DNA of 64,000 bases from Actinomadura xylanilytica (lineage in GTDB: Bacteria > Actinomycetota > Actinomycetes > Streptosporangiales > Streptosporangiaceae), in contig NZ_JASNWE010000001.1 of assembly GCF_030283145.1 (NCBI RefSeq), positions 1,487,751 through 1,551,750 of the forward strand, in the 5' to 3' direction. A model generated the notes under the pieces. It saw nothing but the letters and a program-made list of their open reading frames with translations. It made no database searches and was not told where the DNA came from. This document shows positions 8,171 through 16,837 of this stretch, in pieces. Positions within the stretch are counted from its first letter, which is position 1. Each line of letters begins with the position of its first letter. The translations under genes were made by a program, and so were the position numbers.

Positions 8171-8755
8171 ATGGGCGGATCGGTCGGCCACGAGCACGGC
8201 CCGTACACGCTGTACGACCTCGACGCGCTGCCCGAGGAGGGCCGCCGCTACGAGCTGGCCGACGGCTGGCTGAGCGAGCTGCCCGGCGACCTGTGGCACG
8301 ACAACGCGGCCACGCGCCTGAAGGACATCCTCAAGAACGCGGCCCGGCAGGCCGACGCCGACGTGCACGTGGCCGGGACGCCGCAGGACGTGACCACCCC
8401 CGCCGGCCTCCGCAAGCCCGACGTGTTCGTGGTCGCCCGCGACGTGGCCCGCGCCGCGCTGGAACGCCGCACCCGCACCTACTACGGGCCCGACCTGCTG
8501 CTGGTCGCCGAGGTCGTCACGCCCCGCACCGGCAACGAGCGGATCGACCGGGTGCACAAGGTCGCCGAGTACGCCTCCACCGGCATCCCGCACTACTGGA
8601 TCATCGACCTGGAACCGCGCCCGACGGTGACGATGCTGGAGCTGGAGGGCGTCGACTACCGCCTGTCGCGCAAGGCCCGCGCCGGAGAGCCGGTCAAGGT
8701 CGACCGCCCGTTCCCGATGGGCTTCGACCCGACCCGCCTGTCGGAAATGGAATGA
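8171..8755 (+). CDS. Uma2 (DUF820) family endonuclease-like protein
   Basis: A 194-residue protein of the Uma2/DUF820 family, abundant in actinomycetes and cyanobacteria and carrying a PD-(D/E)xK-like fold. Visible landmarks: YTLYDLDALPEEGRRYELADG at the start (only YELADGWL quoted as the family box), RKPDVFVV, LLVAEVVTPRT and KVAEYASTGIPHYWIIDLE. The D of KPD, the E of AEV and the K of HKVAEY form the probable nuclease triad. The ATG is preceded by AAAGGGGGA. Function in the host is unknown for the family; links to mobile DNA or defence have been suggested but not shown. It is convergent with the tet(M)-like gene. Confidence 0.88.
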   Translation: MGGSVGHEHGPYTLYDLDALPEEGRRYELADGWLSELPGDLWHDNAATRLKDILKNAARQADADVHVAGTPQDVTTPAGLRKPDVFVVARDVARAALERRTRTYYGPDLLLVAEVVTPRTGNERIDRVHKVAEYASTGIPHYWIIDLEPRPTVTMLELEGVDYRLSRKARAGEPVKVDRPFPMGFDPTRLSEME

Positions 8756-8831
8756 CCGCCCCCTTCCCATCAGGCTCGACGAGGACCTGGGCGCGGCGAG
8801 GCCGGGCCGGCCGGGTCGGCGGCGCCCGTCC

Positions 8832-10718
8832 TCACCCCGGCGGGCCGGCCTCCGCTGGGCGCACCGGGGGCGTGCCGTGCACCGGGCGTTCCCCGGACGG
8901 GCGGGACCACCAGACGCCCTCGCCGCGGGTCAGCCCGGGAAGCTCCCGGTCGAACTCCCTGGCCCGGCGGGCCGGGATCTCGCCCGTCAGCGTCCAGCCG
9001 TCCGGGCCGGGCGCCTGCTCGCGGACGTCGGCCTCCAGCGCGGCCAGGCGCGCGGTGACCGGGCCGAGCGCGGCGGACGGGATCTCCGCCTCGTAGGCGT
9101 GGCACGGCTCGTACACGCGGGTCCGCGCGGCGGCGAGGGCGCGCATCAGGACCCGCGGGGTCAGGCCGCGGAAGTCGGCGGCCGTGCTGATCGGACCGGC
9201 GAAGCCCGACCGGGTCAGCACCACCGCGCAGTCGGTCACCGGCCAGCCGTACAGGCCCGCCTCGAGGGCGAGGCGGGCGCCCTCCTCGATCGCCCGGTCG
9301 AACGCCTGCGGCAGTGCGCCGTACTCGACCTCGCGGCGGAACGCCACGCCGGACCCGCGCGGGGCCGGTTCGACACGGAGCCCGACGGTCGCCCAGAAGT
9401 CGGGCGTGCGGCGCCGCCAGTCCATCTCCTCGGCGGCCTCGCCCGTCCCGGCCGGGCGTTCGGCGTACACCGGACGGCTCGCCTCGAAGACGGCCGCGAC
9501 CCCGAACTCGTCGCGCAGCCTGGCCCCGATGATCTCCTTCTGCACCTCGCCGTACAGCAGCACGGAGGTGGCCCCGCCGTCCGCCGGGCGGGCCCGGATC
9601 AGCGGGTCCTCGTCGGCGAGCCGGACCAGCGCGGCCCGCACCCGTCCGCCCTCGTCCCGGCGGCGCGGCCGGACGATCGTCTCCAGGCTCGGCGGCGCGA
9701 ACCCGGCCCGGTCCTCCTCCGCCGGGCCGAGCCGGTCGCCGACGCGGATGCCGGGCAGCCCGCCGATCCGGCCGATGCCGCCCGCCGTCAGCCGGCGCGC
9801 GTCCGAGCCGAGGACCTCCAGCGAGGTCAGCCGGCCGGTGTGCTCCCGGCCGTGCCCGTGGAAGGAGACCTTCTCCCGGTGGCGCAGCTCGCCGGAGCGC
9901 AGCCGCAGGTAGGCGACCTTCTCCCCGGCGGCGCCGCGCTCGATCGCGAAGACGGTCCCGGTCGCCTCGCCCTCGGGCGCCGGGGCGGGCGGGAGGAGCT
10001 CGGCGATGCCGTCCAGCAGTTCGGGGACGCCCTGGCCGCCGAGCGCCGACCCGAAGAACACCGGGTGCAGCGTTCCGGCGGCGGTCTGGGCCCGGAGCGC
10101 CGCCCGGACGCGTTCCGGCGCGGGTTCGCGGCCCTCGACCAGGTCGGCGAGCAGCCCGTCGTCGTGCTCGGCGAGGACCTCCGCGGCGGACGCAACGGAC
10201 GCGGCGGATGGGACGGTGCGCGCCCCGGCCGTCCCGAGGCCGCGCACGTCGTTCATCGGGACGATCTGCCGGGTGAGCCGGCGCCGGACGTCGGCCAGCA
10301 GCCCGTCCCGCCGTGCGCCGGCCCGGTCGATCTTGTTGACGAACAGCAGCGTCGGCAGCCGCAGCTCGCGCAGCGTCCGGGCGAGCACGCGGGTCTGCGG
10401 CTGGACGCCCTCCACCGCCGACAGCACCAGCACGGCGCCGTCCAGCACGCCCAGGGCGCGCTCGACCTCGGCGATGAAGTCGGCGTGCCCGGGGGTGTCG
10501 ATCAGGTTGACCCGCGCCGCGCCGAGCGCGAAGGAGGCGACGGCGGTGCGGATCGTGATGCCGCGGGCGCGCTCGATCTCGCCGCGGTCGGTCTGGGTGT
10601 CGCCGCCGTCGACGCTGCCGAGCCGGTCGATGACGCCGGTGTCGTACAGCAGCCGCTCAGTGAGGCTGGTCTTGCCCGCGTCCACGTGCGCGAGGATGCC
10701 GATGTTCAGGGTGGCCAT
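8832..10718 (-). CDS. Tet(M)/OtrA-type ribosomal protection protein (EF-G-like GTPase)
   Basis: A 628-residue translational GTPase. G-box motifs: AHVDAGKT (10-17), switch RGITI (52-56), DTPGH (74-78), NKID (128-131). Size and the lack of an EF-G domain IV tail insert fit the Tet(M)/Tet(O)/OtrA class, which binds the 70S ribosome and ejects tetracycline. The start at 10718 gives the canonical MATLNIGILAHVD; a longer in-frame extension is unlikely. The upstream leader has an out-of-frame ORF (10657-10785) with a better ribosome binding site that overlaps this start, suggesting translational attenuation. Divergent from a cupin gene. In a soil actinomycete this could be intrinsic self-protection or a housekeeping relative; resistance is not proven by sequence. 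Confidence 0.85.
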   Translation of the reverse strand: MATLNIGILAHVDAGKTSLTERLLYDTGVIDRLGSVDGGDTQTDRGEIERARGITIRTAVASFALGAARVNLIDTPGHADFIAEVERALGVLDGAVLVLSAVEGVQPQTRVLARTLRELRLPTLLFVNKIDRAGARRDGLLADVRRRLTRQIVPMNDVRGLGTAGARTVPSAASVASAAEVLAEHDDGLLADLVEGREPAPERVRAALRAQTAAGTLHPVFFGSALGGQGVPELLDGIAELLPPAPAPEGEATGTVFAIERGAAGEKVAYLRLRSGELRHREKVSFHGHGREHTGRLTSLEVLGSDARRLTAGGIGRIGGLPGIRVGDRLGPAEEDRAGFAPPSLETIVRPRRRDEGGRVRAALVRLADEDPLIRARPADGGATSVLLYGEVQKEIIGARLRDEFGVAAVFEASRPVYAERPAGTGEAAEEMDWRRRTPDFWATVGLRVEPAPRGSGVAFRREVEYGALPQAFDRAIEEGARLALEAGLYGWPVTDCAVVLTRSGFAGPISTAADFRGLTPRVLMRALAAARTRVYEPCHAYEAEIPSAALGPVTARLAALEADVREQAPGPDGWTLTGEIPARRAREFDRELPGLTRGEGVWWSRPSGERPVHGTPPVRPAEAGPPG

Positions 10719-10785
10719 GAGCGTTGATGTCCTCGGGAACTCTCGTCCGGATGGGGCTCTGGGAGAATCCGAAGACCTGGCGCAT
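10657..10785 (-). other. Upstream ORF overlapping the start of the tet(M)-like gene
   Basis: A 42-codon frame starts at an ATG preceded by GAAGGG at 4 nt and encodes a peptide beginning MRQVFGFSQSPIRTR. It runs in a different frame through the start codon of the resistance gene (10718) and stops 62 nt inside it. The main gene's own start has only a weak GAGGAC. This geometry suits regulation by ribosome stalling or re-initiation; it could also be chance. Confidence 0.35.
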
Positions 10786-10849
10786 GACACCCTTCGTTCG
10801 CTCGCGGGATGGAACACGGCCATGGTAGCCGCAGGCTAAGATCGCGCGC

Positions 10850-11554
10850 GTGCTGCTCCTCGTGACGCTCGACGGCTGGCGCGCCCAGCCGGGACCTCAG
10901 TTCGTGCTCGACGAGGCGGGCGCGGTCTGGGCGCCCGAGCCCGACGCCGCGACCGGCGCGGGCGACGTGCTCGCCGTCGCCGACGACGTCTTCGCGACGG
11001 GCCAGGTGGTCGCGGTGTCGTTCGCCCCCGAGCCCGGTCCGCCGCGCGGGGTCGTCGACCGCACGCGGGCGCGCCGCGTCCGCTATGTCCGGCGCGGCCC
11101 GGACGGGCGGCACGTGGCGCTGCTCGACCGTCCCGCGACCGCAGAGGCGCTCGACCTGCTGCCGCACCCCGAGGGCGGCTGGTTCCGCGAGACGTGGCGG
11201 AGCGCGGTGCGCCTCACCCCGGACGGCTATCCGGGCGAGCGCGCCACCGCGACCGGCATCTACTTCCTGCTGCCGCCCGGCGAGGAGTCGATGTGGCACG
11301 CGGTCCGGTCCGACGAGGTGTGGCTGTGGCATCGCGGCGGCCCGCTGGCGCTGCTGCTCGGCGGCGACGGCGAGCGCCCGGGGGCGTCGCCGCGGACGGT
11401 CACGCTGGGCCCGGACGTGGAGGACGGACAGAGGCCGCAGGCCGTCGTCCCGGCGGGCGTGTGGCAGGCCGCCCGTCCGGCCGGGGCGGGCGAGGTGCTG
11501 GTGAGCTGCGTGGTCTCGCCGGGCTTCGACTTCGCCGACTTCCGCGCCGTCTAG
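10850..11554 (+). CDS. Cupin (DUF985) domain protein with an extra N-terminal region
   Basis: A 234-residue protein. The C-terminal 140 residues are a DUF985 cupin: LDLLPHPEGGWFRETWR, then ATGIYFLLPPGEESMWHAV, SDEVWLWHRGGPL and the closing VSPGFDFADF. These motifs form the small-molecule pocket of the fold. The N-terminal 90 residues (VTLDGWRAQPGPQFVLDEAG) are not part of the cupin and I do not recognise them. A GTG start with no clear ribosome binding site suggests a leaderless or short-leader transcript divergent from the tet(M)-like gene. Enzymatic role unknown. A bidirectional hairpin follows immediately. Confidence 0.78.
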   Translation: MLLLVTLDGWRAQPGPQFVLDEAGAVWAPEPDAATGAGDVLAVADDVFATGQVVAVSFAPEPGPPRGVVDRTRARRVRYVRRGPDGRHVALLDRPATAEALDLLPHPEGGWFRETWRSAVRLTPDGYPGERATATGIYFLLPPGEESMWHAVRSDEVWLWHRGGPLALLLGGDGERPGASPRTVTLGPDVEDGQRPQAVVPAGVWQAARPAGAGEVLVSCVVSPGFDFADFRAV

Positions 11555-11573
11555 CGTCCCCGACCGGGGACGC
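11554..11573. terminator. Bidirectional hairpin between convergent genes
   Basis: Perfect 8-bp stem (GCGTCCCC/GGGGACGC) with a GACC loop, occupying almost the whole gap between the cupin stop and the methyltransferase stop. Confidence 0.6.
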
Positions 11574-11575
11574 GG

Positions 11576-12367
11576 TCAGGGCTTGCGGGCGACTCCGGCG
11601 AGGAGCTTGCCGTGCGCCATCGGCTCGTCGGCGCGCCACTTGAACACGTCGACCACGCCGGGCTCCAGCAGCTCCAAGCCGTCGAACATGGCCTCGATCT
11701 CGGCCCGCGACCGCAGCACCAGCGCGGAGGTGGCGCCCTGGTAGGGGCGGGTGATCTGGTCGAGCTCCTCGGCGGTGAAGCCCTCGGAGCCGGTCGAGGT
11801 GATCACCAGGTGGCTGCCGGGCGCCATCCGCTCGGTGAACGCGCCGAGGATCCGCGCGGGGCCGTCCCGCTCGGTGACGAAGTGGAACACCGACAGCGCC
11901 AGCACCGCGACCGGCTCGGCGAAGTCGATCAGCGCCGCGACGTCGGGGTGGGCCAGGATCTCCTCGGGCCTGCGCACGTCGGCCTGCACCGAGGCGAGCC
12001 CCTCGACGGTGGTGCGCAGGGCGCGGTTGTGCGCGGTGACGATCGGGTCGTGGTCGACGTAGACGACCCGCGCGTCCGGCAGGACCTCCCGGGCCACCTC
12101 GTGCACGTTCGGGGAGGTGGGGATGCCGGTCCCGAGGTCGATGAACTGCCGGACGCCCTCCTGGGCCAGCACCCGGACGGCGCGGACGAGGAAGCGCCGG
12201 TTGGCCTGGGCCATCGCCTTGGCGTTCGGGCTCGCCGCGAGCAGTCCCGCCGCCGCCTCGCGGTCGGCCGGGAAGTTGTCCTTGCCGTCCAGGAGGAAGT
12301 CGTAGATGCGGGCGGTGCTGGGGGTGTTCACGTCGATGCCCGTGGGCTCCCAGTCGGTGTCGGTCAT
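11576..12367 (-). CDS. SAM-dependent methyltransferase, DUF574 family
   Basis: A 263-residue protein of the actinobacterial DUF574 (Methyltransf_19) family. N-terminal family box: PSTARIYDFLLDGKDNFPAD. The SAM site includes FIDLGTGIPTSPNVHEVA (GxG motif), the acidic VVYVDHDPIV at the end of beta 2, and QADVRRPEEIL. The start at 12367 (MTDTDWEP) is chosen over upstream ATGs because it begins the conserved region. These proteins are very numerous in actinomycetes, often near HTH/DUF397 pairs; their substrates are unknown. The gene is convergent with the cupin gene and downstream, on the same strand, of the sugar operon. Confidence 0.9.
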   Translation of the reverse strand: MTDTDWEPTGIDVNTPSTARIYDFLLDGKDNFPADREAAAGLLAASPNAKAMAQANRRFLVRAVRVLAQEGVRQFIDLGTGIPTSPNVHEVAREVLPDARVVYVDHDPIVTAHNRALRTTVEGLASVQADVRRPEEILAHPDVAALIDFAEPVAVLALSVFHFVTERDGPARILGAFTERMAPGSHLVITSTGSEGFTAEELDQITRPYQGATSALVLRSRAEIEAMFDGLELLEPGVVDVFKWRADEPMAHGKLLAGVARKP

Positions 12368-12455
12368 GCGGTCGGCTCCAGTCCCGCGCCCACGGCGAAC
12401 GCTGCAAATGATCATATGCCGCCGGCCGGGTGGGGCGGCACCGATCACGAGCGCG

Positions 12456-13466
12456 CTAGTCGGATCCGCCGAACGCGGCGTCGAAGGCGGTCGCGGGCGG
12501 CTCGATGGAGGCCAGGGCGCGGATGAACTCCAGGGCCTCGGGGGCGCCCTGGAGGCGGTCCATGCCGGCGTCCTCCCACTCGATCGAGACCGGCCCGGCG
12601 TAGCCGATCGCGTTCAGCGCACGGAAGCAGTCCTCCCACGGGACGTCGCCGCGGCCGGTCGAGATGAAGTCCCAGCCGCGCCGCAGGTCGGCCCACGGCA
12701 GGTGCGAGGAGAGCCGGCCGCGCCGCCCGTCCCGGCCGCGGACCTTGGTGTCCTTGCAGTCCACGTGGTAGATCCGGTCGGCGAAGTCGGTCAGGAACCC
12801 GACCGGGTCGATGTCCTGCCACACCATGTGCGAGGGGTCCCAGTTGAGGCCGAACGCGGGACGGTGCCCGATCGCCTCCAGGGTGCGGACGGTGGTCCAG
12901 TGGTCGTAGGCGATCTCGCTCGGGTGCACCTCGTGCGCGAAGCGGACGCCGACCTCGTCGAAGACGTCCAGGATCGGGTTCCAGCGGTCCGCGAAGTCGG
13001 CGTAGCCGCGCTCGATCATCGCCGCGGGGGTCGGCGGGAACATCGCCACGGTGTGCCAGATCGACGATCCGGTGAACCCGACGACGGTGTCCACGCCGAG
13101 GAGCGCGGCGGCGCGGGCGGTGTCCTCGATCTCCTCGGCGGCGCGCCGCCGGACGCCCTCGGGCTCGCCGTCGCCCCACACGTGCGCGGGCAGGATCGCC
13201 TCGTGCCGCTCGTCGATCGGATGGTCGCAGACCGCCTGCCCGACCAGGTGGTTGGAGATGGCCCAGACCTTCAGGCCGTGCTCGGCGAGGGTCTCGAGCC
13301 TGCGCTGGACGTAGGTGTCATCGGCCAGGGCCTTGCCGACCTCGAAGTGGTCGCCCCAGCAGGCGATCTCCAGGCCGTCGTAGCCCCAGCCGGACGCGAG
13401 CCGGCAGACGTCCTCGAACGGGAGGTCGGCCCACTGGCCGGTGAACAGGGTGATCGGTCGTGCCAT
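12456..13466 (-). CDS. Sugar phosphate isomerase/epimerase (AP endonuclease 2-type TIM barrel)
   Basis: A 336-residue TIM-barrel enzyme of the IolE/xylose-isomerase-like family. Metal-binding positions are visible in order: [13 protein letters not shown] (Glu), [11 protein letters not shown] (Asp, His), [10 protein letters not shown] (His) and [11 protein letters not shown] (Glu). It probably isomerises, epimerises or dehydrates a sugar or cyclitol acid. It is the last gene of a six-gene minus-strand unit and starts 4 nt after the stop of the Gfo/Idh/MocA oxidoreductase, a pairing typical of polyol or inositol catabolism. The substrate is not determined by sequence. Confidence 0.88.
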   Translation of the reverse strand: MARPITLFTGQWADLPFEDVCRLASGWGYDGLEIACWGDHFEVGKALADDTYVQRRLETLAEHGLKVWAISNHLVGQAVCDHPIDERHEAILPAHVWGDGEPEGVRRRAAEEIEDTARAAALLGVDTVVGFTGSSIWHTVAMFPPTPAAMIERGYADFADRWNPILDVFDEVGVRFAHEVHPSEIAYDHWTTVRTLEAIGHRPAFGLNWDPSHMVWQDIDPVGFLTDFADRIYHVDCKDTKVRGRDGRRGRLSSHLPWADLRRGWDFISTGRGDVPWEDCFRALNAIGYAGPVSIEWEDAGMDRLQGAPEALEFIRALASIEPPATAFDAAFGGSD

Positions 13467-13470
13467 CTCG

Positions 13471-14610
13471 CTACACGCTCCTCTCGACGGGCGTCCACGC
13501 GCCGCCGGCCGCGCTGTCCTGCACGGCCGCCAGGACCCGCTGCACCTGGAGGCCGTCGGCGAACGACGGGGCCGGGTCGGTGCCCGCGTCGATCGCGGTC
13601 AGCAGGTCGGCGAACTGATGGGTGAAGGTGTGCTCGTACCCGAGCAGGTGGCCGGGCGGCCACCACGCCCCCGCGTACTCGTGCACGGGCTCGGTGACCA
13701 GGATCCGCCGGAAGCCCGCCGTCGCCGCGTCCTCGGCGGCGTCGTGGAACCACAGCTCGTTCAGCGCCTCCAGGTCGAAGAAGAGGCTGCCGGCGCTGCC
13801 GGCGACCTCGATCCGCAGCGCGTTCTTGCGGCCGGCCGCGACCCGGCTCGCCTCGAACGAGGCGAGCGCGCCGCCGCTGGTGCGGCCGATGAACACGGCC
13901 GCGTCGTCCACGGTGACGCGCGCGGTGCCGCCGCCGGGGACCGGCCGCTCGCCGACGAAGGTGTCGAGCAGCGCGGAGACGCCGGTGACGGTCTGGCCGG
14001 TGACGAACTGGGCGGCGTCGACGGCGTGCGCGCCGATGTCGCCGAGCGCGCCCGACCCCGCGCGGTCCTTGTCCATCCGCCAGGTGAACGGGGCGCCGGC
14101 GTCGGCCAGCCAGTCCTGGAGGTACTGCGCGCGGACGTGCCGGACGGTGCCGATCCGCCCGTCCGCCACGAGCTTGCGGGCGAGGGTGACCGCGGGGATC
14201 CGCCGGTAGTTGAACCCGACCATCGACCGGACGCCGCGTTCGGCGGCGCGGACCGCCGCCGCGGCCATCGTCTCTGCCTCCGCGACGCTGTTGGCGAGGG
14301 GCTTCTCGCACAGCACGTGCTTCCCGGCCTCGAGCGCGGCGACCGCGATCTCGGCGTGGGTGTCGCCCGGCGTGCAGATGTCGATGAGCTGGACGTCGTC
14401 GCGGCGCAGCAGCGCCTTCCAGTCGGTCTCCACCGCCGCCCAGCCGAGCGCGCGGGCGGCGGCCCCGGCCCGCTCGGCGTCGCGTCCGGCCAGCGCGGCC
14501 AGCACCGGGGTGAGCGGCGGGGCGAAGAACGGCCCGACGCTGCGCCACCCGTGGGAGTGGGCGCGCCCCATGAACGCGTGCCCCACCATCCCGATTCCGA
14601 CCGTCGTCAT
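13471..14610 (-). CDS. Gfo/Idh/MocA family oxidoreductase
   Basis: A 379-residue NAD(P)-dependent dehydrogenase. The N-terminal Rossmann motif is [18 protein letters not shown], followed by [13 protein letters not shown] and the family EKPLA box ([15 protein letters not shown]) with the catalytic Lys. The C-terminal domain holds [16 protein letters not shown], with the GxHxxD signature common in inositol and sugar dehydrogenases. ATG at 14610 is preferred over one 6 nt upstream because GAGGGG is 6 nt away. It works with the downstream isomerase on whatever sugar the ABC transporter brings in. A strong hairpin separates it from the binding-protein gene, so it may be expressed at a lower level. 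Confidence 0.9.
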   Translation of the reverse strand: MTTVGIGMVGHAFMGRAHSHGWRSVGPFFAPPLTPVLAALAGRDAERAGAAARALGWAAVETDWKALLRRDDVQLIDICTPGDTHAEIAVAALEAGKHVLCEKPLANSVAEAETMAAAAVRAAERGVRSMVGFNYRRIPAVTLARKLVADGRIGTVRHVRAQYLQDWLADAGAPFTWRMDKDRAGSGALGDIGAHAVDAAQFVTGQTVTGVSALLDTFVGERPVPGGGTARVTVDDAAVFIGRTSGGALASFEASRVAAGRKNALRIEVAGSAGSLFFDLEALNELWFHDAAEDAATAGFRRILVTEPVHEYAGAWWPPGHLLGYEHTFTHQFADLLTAIDAGTDPAPSFADGLQVQRVLAAVQDSAAGGAWTPVERSV

Positions 14611-14638
14611 GCACATCCCCTCTCGTTCCGTCGACCTG

Positions 14639-14685
14639 CGGCGCGCCGTCCCCCTCCTCCGGGGAGCCGGGGGGACGGCGCGCCG
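14639..14685 (-). terminator. 16-bp intercistronic hairpin downstream of the sugar-binding protein gene
   Basis: Perfect 16-bp stem (GCGCGCCGTCCCCC core on the left arm, 14639-14654; right arm 14670-14685) in the 88-nt gap between the binding-protein and oxidoreductase genes. In many ABC operons a hairpin here protects the binding-protein mRNA or partly terminates, giving excess binding protein. That role is inferred. Confidence 0.65.
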
Positions 14686-14698
14686 GGTGCGACCGTGT

Positions 14699-15757
14699 TC
14701 AGGACTCGAAGCCGAGCGGCAGGTAGGCGTCGACGTTCTCCTTGGTGACCGTCTCGGACGCGAGCGCGATCGACTGCGGCACCTGCCGCTCGACCAGGTC
14801 CGCCAGCCCCTTGTCCTGCGCGATCAGCCGGGCGACGCGGATCGCCGAGCCGGCCATCGTCGGACTGTAGGTGATGGTCGCCTCCAGCACCCCGCCGGCC
14901 TTGATCTCGCGCATCGCGTTGGCCGAGCCGGCCCCGCCGACCATGAAGAACTCCGTGCGGCCGGCCTGCTTGATCGCGGCGAGCACGCCGACGCCCTGGT
15001 CGTCGTCGTGGTTCCACAGCGCGTCGATCTTCTTGTGCGCCTGGAGCAGGTTGGCGGCGACCTGGTTGCCGGTCTCCACGGTGAACTTGGCGTCCTGCTT
15101 GGCGGTCACGGTGAAGCCGAACGCCTTGAGCGCGTCGGCGAAGCCCTTGCTGCGCTCCTGGGTGAGCGGCAGCGTCGCGATGCCCTGCACCTCCACAATG
15201 ACGGGCTTGGCGACGCCCTTGTCCTTGAGCCGCTTGCCGATGTGGTTGCCGGCGGCCACGCCGAGCCCGTAGTTGTCGCCGCCGATCCAGGTCCGGTACG
15301 ACAGCTTGTCGGGGAAGACCCGGTCGAGGTTGACCACCGGGATGCCGGCGTCCATCGCCTTGCGCGCCACCTGGTTGAGCTGCTCGCCGTCGTTCGGCTG
15401 GAGCACCAGGACGTCCACCTTGGCGGAGATCAGCGACTCGACCGCGGAAATCTGCTGGTTGATGTCGTTGGTCGGCTCCACCGGCTTGAACGTCACGTCG
15501 GAGTACCGCTTGGCCTGCGCCTGGGCGTTCTTGGTGATGGCCGCGATCCAGCCGTGGTCGGCGGCGGGCGCGGAGAACCCGATGGTGACCTTCTTGCCGG
15601 GCTTGTCGTTGTCGCCGCCGAGGGCGCCGGTCTGCGCGGCCGGGGTGGGGTCGCCCTTGTCGCTGTTGCTGGTGCATCCGGTGGCGAGGCCGCCGGCCGC
15701 GATGGCGGCGCCGCCGAACAGGAGACCTCTGCGGCTGGGTATGCGGTTGTCGGACAT
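14699..15757 (-). CDS. Sugar ABC transporter substrate-binding lipoprotein (RbsB-like)
   Basis: A 352-residue periplasmic-binding-protein-like protein (Peripla_BP_4 type). The N-terminus has a twin-arginine start (PSRRGLLFGG) and a lipobox ending LATGC, so it is likely exported by Tat and lipid-anchored at Cys28. The body has ribose-binding-protein landmarks: VTIGFSAPAADHGWIAAITK, VDVLVLQPNDGEQL, GIPVVNLDRVF, IGGDNYGLG, and DALWNHDDDQGVGVLAA. It captures a sugar or polyol for the permease and ATPase encoded upstream in the same operon. GGAG precedes the ATG. Ligand unknown; the linked oxidoreductase/isomerase pair points to a cyclitol or rare sugar. Confidence 0.92.
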   Translation of the reverse strand: MSDNRIPSRRGLLFGGAAIAAGGLATGCTSNSDKGDPTPAAQTGALGGDNDKPGKKVTIGFSAPAADHGWIAAITKNAQAQAKRYSDVTFKPVEPTNDINQQISAVESLISAKVDVLVLQPNDGEQLNQVARKAMDAGIPVVNLDRVFPDKLSYRTWIGGDNYGLGVAAGNHIGKRLKDKGVAKPVIVEVQGIATLPLTQERSKGFADALKAFGFTVTAKQDAKFTVETGNQVAANLLQAHKKIDALWNHDDDQGVGVLAAIKQAGRTEFFMVGGAGSANAMREIKAGGVLEATITYSPTMAGSAIRVARLIAQDKGLADLVERQVPQSIALASETVTKENVDAYLPLGFES

Positions 15758-15811
15758 GGCGTGCTCCTGGGGGGTGGTGAGTCAGGCAGGAGTGGCGGGG
15801 GCGGGACGGGG

Positions 15812-16837
15812 TCAGGTGGGGCTGCGCAGGCCGCGACGCTGCAAGAGCACGGCGATCACGATGATCACGCCCTTGGCGATGAGCTGGTCGCTGGTCTGCA
15901 GCCCGTTGAGGATGAACAGGTTGGTGATGAGGGTGAAGACGAGCACGCCGAGGATCGACCCGGCCAGGGTGCCGCGTCCGCCGGTGAGCAGCGTGCCGCC
16001 GATGATCACGGCGGCGATCGCGTCCAGCTCGTACAGGTCGCCGTGCGTGCTGGAACCGGTCGTGGTCCGCGCCATGATGATGATCGCGGCGATGCCGCAG
16101 CACAGCCCGGACAGCGCGTACAGCGTCAGGGTGTGCCGCCGCACGTTGATGCCGGCCAGCCGGGCGGCCTCGGGGTTGCCGCCGACCGCAAAGGTGCGGC
16201 GGCCGAAGGTGGTGCGGTTGAGCAGCAGCCATCCGGCCACCGCGACCGCGGCGAAGATGTAGACCACCAGCGGCAGCCCCAGCACCTTGGTGGTCGACAG
16301 CGCCTCGATCGCGTCGTTCTCGGGCCGGACGAGCTGGGTCTTGCGGTCCGAGAGCCGCTGCGCCAGGCCGCGCGCGGCGACCAGCATGGCGAGCGTGGCG
16401 ATGAACGGGACGAGCCGGCCGTAGGCGATCAGCAGCCCGCTGACCAGGCCCGCGCCGGTGCCGACCAGGATCGCGCAGACCGCCATCACCACCGGGCCGT
16501 ACGACTGGGTCGCCAGGGTGGTGGCCCAGACCGAGGCCAGCGCCATCACCGCGCCGACCGACAGGTCGATCCCGCCCCCGATGATCACAAACGTGGCGCC
16601 GACGGTGATGACGCCGATGGTGGCGGCGAGCGCGAGGATGCCCACCAGGTTGCCGGAGGTGAGGAAGTTGTCGGGCTCGGTCACCACGCCGACGATGCCG
16701 AGCAGCACCAGCGCGCCGACCAGGCCGAGATGCCGGATCTCCCCCGGACCCCGGCCCGTCCCGCCCGGCCTGGCCCAGGGCGGCTTCGGCCGGGGGCCGC
16801 GCGCCTTCTCGGTCAGCGAGACACCCGCGTCGGTCAC
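15812..16837 (-). CDS. Sugar ABC transporter permease (RbsC-like)
   Basis: A 341-residue polytopic membrane protein of the ribose/galactoside BPD_transp_2 family. After a basic Pro-rich cytoplasmic start it has about nine hydrophobic helices, including GLVGALVLLGIVGVV, GGGIDLSVGAVMALASVWAT (the GGIDLSVG family box), and GGTLLTGGRGTLAGSILGVL. It forms the membrane channel of the importer. Its ATG overlaps the stop of the ATPase gene by 4 nt (16834-16837), so the two are translationally coupled. Confidence 0.92.
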   Translation of the reverse strand: MTDAGVSLTEKARGPRPKPPWARPGGTGRGPGEIRHLGLVGALVLLGIVGVVTEPDNFLTSGNLVGILALAATIGVITVGATFVIIGGGIDLSVGAVMALASVWATTLATQSYGPVVMAVCAILVGTGAGLVSGLLIAYGRLVPFIATLAMLVAARGLAQRLSDRKTQLVRPENDAIEALSTTKVLGLPLVVYIFAAVAVAGWLLLNRTTFGRRTFAVGGNPEAARLAGINVRRHTLTLYALSGLCCGIAAIIIMARTTTGSSTHGDLYELDAIAAVIIGGTLLTGGRGTLAGSILGVLVFTLITNLFILNGLQTSDQLIAKGVIIVIAVLLQRRGLRSPT

